Part shown: in pieces, positions 25,885 to 33,936 of the stretch
How the letters are laid out: each line of letters starts with the position of its first letter
Numbering within the stretch: position 1 is the stretch's first letter
NCBI GenBank assembly: GCA_018266835.1
Contig: JAFDZP010000002.1
Coordinates: 1,153,302-1,217,301 of the forward strand
DNA from: Bacteroidota bacterium
GTDB lineage: Bacteria > Bacteroidota > Ignavibacteria > Tepidaquicellales > Tepidaquicellaceae
DNA: 64,000 nucleotides
Direction of reading: 5' to 3'
Program-made: the position numbers and the translations under genes
Notes under the pieces: model-generated
The model's database searches: none
What the model was told of the DNA's origin: nothing
Seen by the model: the letters and a program-made list of their open reading frames with translations, nothing else

Positions 25885-27165
25885 CTATTTTATAATATCG
25901 AAATTGGTGTACTTCTGAAGGCATTCAGGTACATTTATGGAACCGTCTGCATTTTGATTTGCTTCAAGCAATGCGACCATAAGGCGTGAGGTCGCAAGTC
26001 CGGAACCGTTCAGCATGTGAACAAGCTCAGTTTTTGTTTTTCCGTTTTCAAGAACTTTTTTATATCTTATCTGCGCGCGGCGTGACTGGAAGTCAGTGCA
26101 GTTGCTGACCGAAGATGCTTCAAGCCATTTATCTTCAGCGTATGACCAGACTTCAATATCGTAGCACTTGCTTGCCGAGTATCCCATATCTCCCGTGCAG
26201 AGCTCAATCACTCTGTAATAAACTCCTAGTTTCTCAAGCAATCCGCATGCATGTCCCAGCATTGTTTCAAGCTCCTGATATGAAGTTTCAGGTGTGCAGA
26301 AATTGAAGAGTTCGACTTTATTGAACTGATGCACTCGCAAAAATCCTTTTGTATCTTTTCCGTAGCTGCCCGCTTCCCTTCTGAAGCAGTTTGTAAATCC
26401 GCAGTATTTTATTGGAAGCTCATCCTGTTTTAAAATTTCATCGCGGTGTATATTTAATATAGGAACTTCAGCGGTAGGAATTGCATACAAATCGTCAGCC
26501 GTTACATGATACATATCTTCTTCAAACTTCGGAATTTTTTCCGCTGCTTCCATAGATGCTTTGTTAACTAATACGGGCACCATAACTTCGCTGTAGCCGT
26601 TCTGCTGAGTATGTGTATCGAGCATAAAATTTATCAGCGCTCTTTCAAGCGTTGCGCCCTTACCTTTATAAAGAGGAAAGCCACTGCCGGAAATTTTTGT
26701 GCCGCGTTCAAAATCAAGTATGTCAAGTTTTTTAGCAAGCTGCACATGGTCTTTCACTTCAAAATCAAAATTCTTTTTTTCGCCCCAGACTTTCACTTCA
26801 ACATTTTCAGATGCATCTTTTCCTTCCGGCACTCCGTCTGCCGGCAATGCAGGAATGTAGTATAATATTGATTCTATTTTTGATTCTATTGAACGCAGCT
26901 CGTCATCATAGCCTTTTATTTCGTCACCGACTTTTTTCATCTCGGCAATTTTTTCTTCTGCATCAATTTTCTCTTTCTTCATCTTTGCAATTTCAGCGGA
27001 GACTTTGTTGCGTGTTTCCTTCATCACTTCGACTTTATGAAGAATTTCCAGACGTGACTTATCCAGCTCAAGAATTTCATCTATGTTTTTCGTGTCTTCA
27101 TTTCGTAAGACAAGTTTGGCTTTTACCAGATCGGCATTTTCGCGTATTAATTTTATATCGAGCAT
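25885..27165 (-). CDS. serS: Seryl-tRNA synthetase
   Basis: 426 residues, the usual length. An N-terminal antiparallel coiled-coil arm (about 30-100, rich in Lys/Glu) binds tRNA. The class II catalytic core has PTAEVPILN, motif 2 FRREAGSYGKDTKGFLRVHQ and motif 3 LNGSGLATSRLMVALLE. It charges tRNA-Ser (and tRNA-Sec where present) with serine in the cytoplasm. It stands alone between repeats; I see no T-box leader. Confidence 0.98.
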   Translation of the reverse strand: MLDIKLIRENADLVKAKLVLRNEDTKNIDEILELDKSRLEILHKVEVMKETRNKVSAEIAKMKKEKIDAEEKIAEMKKVGDEIKGYDDELRSIESKIESILYYIPALPADGVPEGKDASENVEVKVWGEKKNFDFEVKDHVQLAKKLDILDFERGTKISGSGFPLYKGKGATLERALINFMLDTHTQQNGYSEVMVPVLVNKASMEAAEKIPKFEEDMYHVTADDLYAIPTAEVPILNIHRDEILKQDELPIKYCGFTNCFRREAGSYGKDTKGFLRVHQFNKVELFNFCTPETSYQELETMLGHACGLLEKLGVYYRVIELCTGDMGYSASKCYDIEVWSYAEDKWLEASSVSNCTDFQSRRAQIRYKKVLENGKTKTELVHMLNGSGLATSRLMVALLEANQNADGSINVPECLQKYTNFDIIK

Positions 27166-27300
27166 TGCTTTGTATAAATTATTATGAATTCCTTAAAATA
27201 CCTTATTTTGTGTGGAAATTCGAGTTACAAAAAAGAACACAGATTTATATGATTTAGTATGATGACACAGATATTGTAGCATTATTGTAACATTTTGCTA

Positions 27301-27540
27301 GTTAGACCTGACAGTCCGCCAAGGCGGATTAATCCTGTCAGGTCAAAATCAATATTCTCTAGAATATTTTTTCAATCTTGATGAATTTTTGACGGGTTTT
27401 GTGAATGTCATTGTTGTTTTTACAATACTGATGATTTTTAAAATTCGTCAGTTGATACCGCTCCGCCGCGGCGGACTTTCAGCCCCTCTGTCCCCTCCCG
27501 CTTTTGGCGGGACAGGCCTCCTTGTAAAGGAGGGGGAAAC
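27301..27540. repeat. Intergenic island of nested palindromic repeats
   Basis: The gap 27166-27598 holds no gene. Within it are a 10-bp inverted repeat (27305-27314 with 27335-27344) enclosing TCCGCC-AA-GGCGGA; a perfect 14-bp palindrome TCCGCCGCGGCGGA at 27462-27475; a CCCGC-type hairpin (27496-27512) followed by CAGGC; and a family A stem (27517-27533). The CCCGC hairpin sits inside the C-rich element, as if one repeat had inserted in another. Confidence 0.8.
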
Positions 27541-27598
27541 TTATGAAAATATTTTTTAAATTTTGAGGGTTTTTGACGGATTATTATGTAAAGTTGAA

Positions 27599-28105
27599 TT
27601 ATTCATCCGTATAAATAAATTTCTTCTCTTTTTCGCTATATCTTAAATAATAAAATCCCAGAAAGTCCTCATGTAACGTTAAAGAATACTTATCTTCAAA
27701 ATGTGGCTTTTTAAAAATATTGTACCTTGCAATGTGTTTTGCCAATTCTGTATCGGAAGAATTCAGGCATGAACTTAAGAAACTTAAACTATCCGGTAAA
27801 GCATTTTTCTCATTCTTATAATTTTCGATGCAGCTTACAACTCTTAAACCAAAAGCTTTCAATTCGATCATTCTTTCACCGTTCTTATAAGAATTTACAA
27901 TAAAAAGTGAAAGCAGTGTACATAAAATTACAGCGATAAGTACCGTCGTCCAATGAAATTTGAATGCGTACTTAAAAACGAAAAACACCAAAGCAATAAA
28001 TACTGCTGCAATTAAATATGTGTAATATATACTTCCTAATATGTGTACGAGACTTTCTCCCCAGGTATTAAACAATGTTTCTATTATACAAATCTGAAGC
28101 TTCAT
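27599..28105 (-). CDS. Hypothetical membrane protein with two transmembrane segments
   Basis: 168 residues, not recognised. Two hydrophobic helices (about 30-45 and 54-72) are followed by a soluble C-terminal region (about 75-168) with many Lys and Glu and one Cys pair spaced apart. Its AT-rich codon use matches the neighbours. It stands alone, flanked on both sides by non-coding repeat DNA. Topology suggests a small inner-membrane protein with one soluble domain; no function can be named. Confidence 0.6.
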   Translation of the reverse strand: MKLQICIIETLFNTWGESLVHILGSIYYTYLIAAVFIALVFFVFKYAFKFHWTTVLIAVILCTLLSLFIVNSYKNGERMIELKAFGLRVVSCIENYKNEKNALPDSLSFLSSCLNSSDTELAKHIARYNIFKKPHFEDKYSLTLHEDFLGFYYLRYSEKEKKFIYTDE

Positions 28106-28321
28106 AAATTTTTATTCTATAAAGAATATATTAATAAAAATTATCTAAAAAAAAGAAAATTACTTATTACTACTAATAGGGAAAATTATTTTTGTTTTAC
28201 TTGACAAGAAGTGAGAATTATAGGTGGTGGTCGGAGGCTAACAATGGCAGATGTGGTAATGTACTAATTATGGTAAATGCAGACTTCTAATTCTTCATTC
28301 ATAATTCTGAATTCATAATTC

Positions 28322-29224
28322 TTAAGTTCCGAGTTGTGTTTTTAAAAGTCTTATCGCTTCAAGCGAGTCAATTAAATTAATTCCTAATTGAGAAGAGGCT
28401 TTCAGTACTACAAGTCCTGAGTTCAGCGGGCGCGGAGCGGGCTGGTTTAAATCGGCGGTTTTTATTTTGCTGACTAATGCTTTGTTGAATCCGAAGACGT
28501 CGCAAATCTTCAATGCGAAATCATATCGTGAAAGTATATCGCTTCCGGCAATGTTGAAAATTCCTGTAAGATTTTTTTCTGCAAGCTTCAAAATTCCCCA
28601 TGCAAGGTCATCTACCATTGTTGCATTACCGACCTGGTCATCTACAATATTTATTTTATCGCCTGCCTTTAGTTTATCTATCATCCATAGCGCGAAGTTA
28701 GGCTTTATGTTAATGCCTATTCCGAAAAGCACCATAGTTCTCACTATAGCATGTTTTACATCGCTTGTAGTAAGCGCGTTTTCCGCCGCAAGCTTTGAGC
28801 GTCCGTAAAATGAAATAGGGTTCGGTGTATCGTCTTCTGTGTAGGGACCGTTTTTTCCATCGAAGACGTAGTCGGTGGAGATATGAATAATTCTGCAGTC
28901 TTCTTTCTTTGCAGCGATGATAAGGTTTTTTACTCCGTCAACATTCAGCCGCCAGCAGAGTTCTCGTTCTGTTTCGCATGCATCAACGTTTGTAAATGCT
29001 GCGCAGTTAATTATTATGTCAGGTCTGTGAAGGTTTATAACGCGCTTAACTTCTTCTTTATTTGTGATGTCAAGCTTCTCGTATTTATTGCCGTAGTCGA
29101 GGAAGGATTTCTCTTCGATTGATGAGCATATTAATTCCCATCCTGTTTCTCTTGTAAAAATTGATGTGACTGCCTGCCCTAAAAGTCCGTTTGCTCCCGT
29201 AATAAATACTTTCATCTTGCTCAT
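28322..29224 (-). CDS. rmlD: dTDP-4-dehydrorhamnose reductase-like SDR (RmlD)
   Basis: 300 residues. A Rossmann motif GANGLLG (10-16), STDYVFDG (116-123) and the catalytic YGRSK (140-144) are RmlD family marks, as is the PRPLNSGL segment near the end. It reduces dTDP-4-keto-L-rhamnose to dTDP-L-rhamnose with NADPH for surface glycans. The other rml genes are not in the window, so a related nucleotide-sugar reductase role cannot be excluded. It is downstream of the PfkB kinase by 21 bases on the same strand. Confidence 0.88.
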   Translation of the reverse strand: MSKMKVFITGANGLLGQAVTSIFTRETGWELICSSIEEKSFLDYGNKYEKLDITNKEEVKRVINLHRPDIIINCAAFTNVDACETERELCWRLNVDGVKNLIIAAKKEDCRIIHISTDYVFDGKNGPYTEDDTPNPISFYGRSKLAAENALTTSDVKHAIVRTMVLFGIGINIKPNFALWMIDKLKAGDKINIVDDQVGNATMVDDLAWGILKLAEKNLTGIFNIAGSDILSRYDFALKICDVFGFNKALVSKIKTADLNQPAPRPLNSGLVVLKASSQLGINLIDSLEAIRLLKTQLGT

Positions 29225-29245
29225 ATTAATCGCGCTTTTAATTTC

Positions 29246-30181
29246 TTATTTTAACTTTATCAGTTCGTCTATGCCGTCAAGTGAAGATTTGAACGATGCT
29301 TTTCTGTTAGCAAAGTGAACTGCCTTTTCAAAATCTTTTGAGTGAGAATAGTCTATAGTAAACGATGCTGCAAATACATCTCCGCAGCCGGTGGAATCTT
29401 TGAAGTGAGGATTTTCTATTGAGCTTAAATCGTGCTTATCAACATCAAGAAATTTTTCTTCGCCGTATTGTTTTTCTTTTTTTACGAAACCGGAAACACC
29501 CATCTTTCCTCTTGTAATCACAAATCCTTTTACGGTGCTATCAGTCTTTAATAAAATTTCTTCAGCTATAGAGTATTCATTCTTTTTATCTTCGGTAAGT
29601 GTTGCCGCTTCAAACTCATTCATTTGCACGGTATCTGAGTGCGAGCACCAGTCTTTCCAGTCAGGAATAGAGCGGTGTGACCTGTGTCCTTCGGCATCCA
29701 TTTCCATTACGATGTTATGAATATCAATGTGAATAAATCCTTTGAACTCAGCTCTCACTTTTTTCAATGTGTCCAGTGAAATATCTACTCCTGAAATCAT
29801 ATTTATCAGAATTGCATCTGCTTTCGGTAGGAAATTTTTAATCCAGTCGTAAGTAATTTCATAAGTCGGTTCGGTGGATTGCTCTAGACGTGCCTTTTTA
29901 TCTGAATTATAAAGATTGTAATAAAGGATTACCTTGCGTGTAGGATGCGAACATTTTTGTATTCCCGATAAATCGATGTTAGGATATTTTTTTAAAATGT
30001 TCGTGATGTTTTCGTATTCATCTTCGCCCAGATTCATCACAGGAATAATTTTGTCATCCTTTTTTGCAAGCACTGCCATAGTTATTAAGGAATACAGTAT
30101 TCCTCCGTAGCTGTGCAGGATTTCATTATTTAGTTTATGTATAACGTCAACGCAGGGTTCGCCTATTACAAGATAATTCAT
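29246..30181 (-). CDS. PfkB-family carbohydrate kinase
   Basis: 311 residues. The ribokinase-fold signature DSTGCGDVF (262-270) contains the catalytic base D268 and the anion hole. The N-terminal YLVIGEPCVDVIHK and GGILYSL stretches match the sugar-binding lid region. It phosphorylates a sugar or nucleoside with ATP; the substrate is not deducible. It is co-directional with the RmlD gene, so a role in sugar-nucleotide supply is possible. Confidence 0.88.
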   Translation of the reverse strand: MNYLVIGEPCVDVIHKLNNEILHSYGGILYSLITMAVLAKKDDKIIPVMNLGEDEYENITNILKKYPNIDLSGIQKCSHPTRKVILYYNLYNSDKKARLEQSTEPTYEITYDWIKNFLPKADAILINMISGVDISLDTLKKVRAEFKGFIHIDIHNIVMEMDAEGHRSHRSIPDWKDWCSHSDTVQMNEFEAATLTEDKKNEYSIAEEILLKTDSTVKGFVITRGKMGVSGFVKKEKQYGEEKFLDVDKHDLSSIENPHFKDSTGCGDVFAASFTIDYSHSKDFEKAVHFANRKASFKSSLDGIDELIKLK

Positions 30182-30418
30182 TTATGGATTAAGTTCATTT
30201 AGGTTTATAAAACAGAAGGATATCGACAAAATTATGAGGTTTGGAATCCGCCGGGATTTATTAACTCATTTAAAGCAATTATGAAACTTTTTCAGATAAT
30301 TTTGCTTTAAATATAGTAATATATTTCAGCGATTTTAATTAACTAATAAGTGAATTGATTATTGTTTACTATACTATAAATTTAACCAAAAAATACTATA
30401 ATAAATAGTTAGGAGAAA

Positions 30419-31348
30419 ATGGCTAAAAGACTCAAATATTTGATGTTTTTGATTGTATGTTTTATGCTCATTGGCAAAAGCGCCCAATCGCAGGATTTAA
30501 AAGTAAACGTCACAATGGATGCCAGCACCCTCTCGCCCGATGTAAGAGACAGATTGAAAAATTTTGTTCAGCAGGTGCAGGATTATTTAAACAAAAATAA
30601 ATTTCAGCCAAGCACCAAAGTGCTTGAACCGGATTATACTGTAGAAGCAGATTTTAATTTCTTTTTCCGTACAGGAAGTTCGGATAATTACGATGTCCAG
30701 CTCTTTGTTTCCAGCAGAAGAAAGATAGATGATGCCTCGCTCAGAACAAACACTCCGAAGTACTCTCCAATGTTCAGGTTTTTAGATGAACGTGTCAGTT
30801 TTTTTTATAACAACTCATTAAGGTTTGAAAGAAACGATTCACGCTTTGAGCCGCTTGTTAGTTTACTGGATTATTATGCTTACATGATACTCGGTTACGA
30901 TGAAGATTCATACTTCGTAAAAGGAGGCACTTCTTTATTTCAGAAGGCGCTGGATATATGTAACAAACCGATGACAGATAAAAAAGGATGGACTGAATCA
31001 GGCGGGGGTTCTAAGCCGACAAGATTGCAGATTGTACAGGAATTGCTTAGTGTGCGTTTCGATAATTACAGAAAAGGAATTTTTGAATATATGTGGATGG
31101 GAATTGATTCAATGAGTGTAAACAAACGTGATGCTTATAAAAATGTTCTTAGCTCGCTTGAAAGAATTGACCAGGTAAGAAAAAATGAGATCAAGTCTTA
31201 CAATATTGATATCTTTTACGATGCAAAAAATAAGGAGATTGCAGACTTGTTTACAGATTATGGTGACAGAACAGTTTACGATAAGCTGATAAAGTTTGAT
31301 CCGTCGCACAGAAGTGTGTACGAAGATGCACAGCGGAAAGCGCGGTAA
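30419..31348 (+). CDS. porD: Type IX secretion system protein PorD (DUF4835)
   Basis: 309 residues. A signal peptide (about 1-25, SAQS then Q) is followed by the DUF4835 pattern: an N-terminal KVNVTMDAS strand, FNFFFRTG, then LLDYYAYMILGYDEDSYF, which matches the family core (YAYIILGxDxDSF), and a C-terminal domain ending near ELF-like EIADLFTDYG. PorD is required for or associated with T9SS in Bacteroidota. It agrees with the ten T9SS cargo proteins in the window. AGGAG lies 3 bases before the ATG. No other T9SS component gene is here. Confidence 0.87.
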   Translation: MAKRLKYLMFLIVCFMLIGKSAQSQDLKVNVTMDASTLSPDVRDRLKNFVQQVQDYLNKNKFQPSTKVLEPDYTVEADFNFFFRTGSSDNYDVQLFVSSRRKIDDASLRTNTPKYSPMFRFLDERVSFFYNNSLRFERNDSRFEPLVSLLDYYAYMILGYDEDSYFVKGGTSLFQKALDICNKPMTDKKGWTESGGGSKPTRLQIVQELLSVRFDNYRKGIFEYMWMGIDSMSVNKRDAYKNVLSSLERIDQVRKNEIKSYNIDIFYDAKNKEIADLFTDYGDRTVYDKLIKFDPSHRSVYEDAQRKAR

Positions 31349-31358
31349 CGTTCTGCTC

Positions 31359-31441
31359 AATTAATAATTAATAGTTAATAATGAATAATTTTAATTCTTT
31401 TATACTATTAATTATTCTTTATTCATTACTAATTATTAATT
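31359..31441. repeat. AT-rich imperfect inverted repeat pair
   Basis: Two related 32-base arms, 31359-31390 and 31410-31441, face each other, both made of AATTA/TAAT units and ending in GAATAATT. A third copy of the arm lies at 55942-55973. It fills the gap between porD and the YciI gene and could form a long weak hairpin. Confidence 0.65.
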
Positions 31442-31448
31442 ACAAAAA

Positions 31449-31736
31449 ATGTTCATCATTCTAATAAACTACACAAAACCGGTAGAAGAAGTTAACGCTG
31501 TTTTGGCTGACCATCGCGCTTATTTAGATACTTTATATGCACAAAATAAACTGATTTGCTCAGGAAGGAAGAATCCGCTTACAGGGGGAGTGTTACTTTC
31601 AAATGCAAAAAGCAGAGTGGAAATTGATGAGATAATAAAAAATGACCCGTATAATATAAAAGGTGTTGCAGATTATGAAGTGATTGAGTTCACTCCCGGC
31701 AAGTATCATGAAAAGTTTAAAGAGTTTGTAGAATAA
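31449..31736 (+). CDS. YciI-family protein
   Basis: 95 residues, full length for the family. It shows the ferredoxin-like YciI pattern: MFIILINYTKP, RAYLDTLYAQNKLICSG, then GGVLLSNAKSRVEI and FTPGKYHEKF. The His in ADHRAYL corresponds to the conserved His of YciI. Function of the family is unclear. It stands alone between repeat elements. Confidence 0.88.
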   Translation: MFIILINYTKPVEEVNAVLADHRAYLDTLYAQNKLICSGRKNPLTGGVLLSNAKSRVEIDEIIKNDPYNIKGVADYEVIEFTPGKYHEKFKEFVE

Positions 31737-31759
31737 AGATTTTAATTAAAGTTTATTGT

Positions 31760-31914
31760 TAACCACCCCCAACCCCCTCCTTGAAAAGGAGGGGGCTTGT
31801 GGTGTATAGGTAATATTCAAAATAAAATTCAATAAGTATCTAAAAGAAGTTAAGAATTAAAATTTTACGCAAGTTCCCCCTCCTTTTCAAGGAGGGGGAT
31901 TAAGGGGGTGGTTA
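31760..31914. repeat. Inverted pair of family A C-rich repeats
   Basis: The left copy has stem CCCCCTCCTT / AAGGAGGGGG (31773-31782, 31786-31795); the right copy has the same stem (31876-31885, 31889-31898). Their outer tails, AACCACCCCC on the left and GGGGGTGGTT on the right, are inverted complements, so the 155-base unit is itself a composite inverted repeat around an AT-rich centre. It lies between the YciI and M61 genes. Confidence 0.85.
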
Positions 31915-32019
31915 AAGTTAAAAAGATATTTTAATCACCCCAAAAAGACTTCCTTATAATTCACTAATCCCAACAAATACACAATATCAGCGTATAACTA
32001 TCCCATAAACTAAATAATA

Positions 32020-33861
32020 ATGAAAAAAATATTTCTTCTGTTAATAATCGCTCTTTATATACCCTACGGCTACGGGCAAAATAAAGAGAACCCGATTAAG
32101 TTTACCTTAGACCTCACTAACATTAAAGATGATATGCTCATGGTTGAAATGACGGCTCCGAAGTTTTCATCAAATGAAATTACTTACAGGCTGCCGAAGA
32201 TGGTCCCCGGAACATATTCTATTTATGATTTCGGAAGATTCGTTCATGACTTAAAGGCATTCGATAAAAATGATAACGAGCTTGAAGTTGAGCGGGAGGA
32301 TATTAACAGCTGGAAAATTGCTAATGCAAAAAAATTAAAAAAAGTAACTTATTGGGTTGAAGATACATTCGATTCCAAAGATACAGGTAAATTTATTTTT
32401 GAACCTGCAGGCACGAACATTTCAAAAGATAATTTCGTAATCAATACACACGGTTTCTTCGGCTACTTCGATGATATGAAAGATAATCAGTATATAATTG
32501 ATATCATTAAACCGGAAGGGTTTTACGGTTCAACTCCGTTAGTAGCAGACTTCAGCGATGCAACAAGGGATGAGTTTAAAGTGAATTCATATTTCACACT
32601 GGTAGATTCACCTATGATGTATAACATTCCCGATACTACAATTATAAATGTCGGCGGTGCAGAAGTACTGATTTCCGTTTACTCGCCTAATAAAATGGTG
32701 AAATCAAAATTTGTAGCAGAAAACACAAAAGCATTGCTTGAAGCATCAACAGAATACTTAGGAGGAAAACTTCCTGTCAGCAAGTATGCTTTCATTTATT
32801 ATTTCTTCAGCGGGATGGCAGGTTCCGGGGCAGCAGGTGCACTAGAGCATAACAACTCTTCATTTTATTCACTTGGTGAAGGTCCTCCCGGAAGCATTGC
32901 AGGACAGGTAAAGCATACAGCAGCGCATGAGTTTTTTCATATTATAACACCGCTGGGAATTCACTCAGAGGAGATTGGGAATTTTGATTACAATGTTCCT
33001 AAAATGTCAAAGCACTTATGGTTATATGAAGGAGTAACTGAATACAATTCTATGATTGCGCTTGTAAGGGGAGGAGTTTATACTCCTGCTGAGTTTGCGC
33101 GGGAAATAGAAAAAAGAATGGCAGTATCAAAATTTTTCAACGATACACTTCCGTTTACTGAAATGAGCTTATACGCTCTTGGAAAATATGAAAAACAATA
33201 TCAGAACGTATATGAAAAAGGCGCTTTGATAGGAATGTGTCTTGATATAAAATTAAGGCAGCTTTCAGGCGGAAGCTATGGATTAATAGATTTACTCCAT
33301 GACCTTGCAAAAAAATACGGAGCGGACAGGTCATTTAAAGATGAAGAATTATTCGATGAAATAACTGCTATGACTTATCCTGAAATAAGAGATTTTTTCA
33401 GATTGTATGTTGAAGGCAGCAACAGAATTCCTTATAAAGAATTTTTATCAATAGTGGGAATGGATTACGGCGGCGGAGTAAAAGAGAAAGAATTCAGTCT
33501 TGGAGCCGGCGATATTAATTTTGATATGAAGACAAAAAGAATTTTTGTGGAATCTGATAACATTGATGAGTTTGGAAAAAGCATGGGCTTAAAAAAGGGC
33601 GACCAGTTCACGAAAATAAATAAGCAGGTACTTGAAATGGGTAAAATCCAAAGCATACTGCAAACACTCGTATCAAATGCTAAAGAAGGCGACGATATCG
33701 AATACGAAGTAGCAAGGAAAGATGCTGACGGGAATGAAAAGTTAGTAACACTTAAAGGAAAAATAAAAAAGGTTGAAGGCGAGAGCAAAGCTGAAGTTAA
33801 GGTCGGTAAAAATCCCACTGATGAACAGCTAAGACTCAGAAAAGCCTGGATGGGTTCTTAA
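32020..33861 (+). CDS. M61-family aminopeptidase with PDZ domain
   Basis: 613 residues. A signal peptide (1-19, YGYG then Q) is followed by an N-terminal M61 beta domain, then the gluzincin zinc site HEFFH (303-307) with the downstream Glu in WLYEGVTEY, and a PDZ-like region (about 500-590). M61 enzymes remove Gly or other N-terminal residues. It is expected in the periplasm or on the outer face. The tail after about 590 is charged. Monocistronic on this evidence. Confidence 0.93.
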   Translation: MKKIFLLLIIALYIPYGYGQNKENPIKFTLDLTNIKDDMLMVEMTAPKFSSNEITYRLPKMVPGTYSIYDFGRFVHDLKAFDKNDNELEVEREDINSWKIANAKKLKKVTYWVEDTFDSKDTGKFIFEPAGTNISKDNFVINTHGFFGYFDDMKDNQYIIDIIKPEGFYGSTPLVADFSDATRDEFKVNSYFTLVDSPMMYNIPDTTIINVGGAEVLISVYSPNKMVKSKFVAENTKALLEASTEYLGGKLPVSKYAFIYYFFSGMAGSGAAGALEHNNSSFYSLGEGPPGSIAGQVKHTAAHEFFHIITPLGIHSEEIGNFDYNVPKMSKHLWLYEGVTEYNSMIALVRGGVYTPAEFAREIEKRMAVSKFFNDTLPFTEMSLYALGKYEKQYQNVYEKGALIGMCLDIKLRQLSGGSYGLIDLLHDLAKKYGADRSFKDEELFDEITAMTYPEIRDFFRLYVEGSNRIPYKEFLSIVGMDYGGGVKEKEFSLGAGDINFDMKTKRIFVESDNIDEFGKSMGLKKGDQFTKINKQVLEMGKIQSILQTLVSNAKEGDDIEYEVARKDADGNEKLVTLKGKIKKVEGESKAEVKVGKNPTDEQLRLRKAWMGS

Positions 33862-33873
33862 TAAATATTGCTC

Positions 33874-33931
33874 GCTACGAAACTCCTGTTTCGTAGCGTT
33901 GTTTCTCGTTACGAAGCTCCGCCTTCGTAAT
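33874..33931. repeat. Two CGTTACGA-type hairpins (family C)
   Basis: Stem GCTACGAAA / TTTCGTAGC (33874-33882, 33889-33897) with loop CTCCTG, and stem GTTACGAAG / CTTCGTAA (33908-33930) with loop CTCCGC. A further copy is at 59124-59149. They lie between the convergent M61 and dipeptidyl peptidase genes and might help end transcription, though no T-run is present. Confidence 0.75.
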
Positions 33932-33936
33932 AATAA

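Noticed and set aside
27166-27598. T-box or other riboswitch ahead of serS
   Set aside because: Only unrelated palindromic repeats are present, no T-box sequence or anti-terminator pattern.
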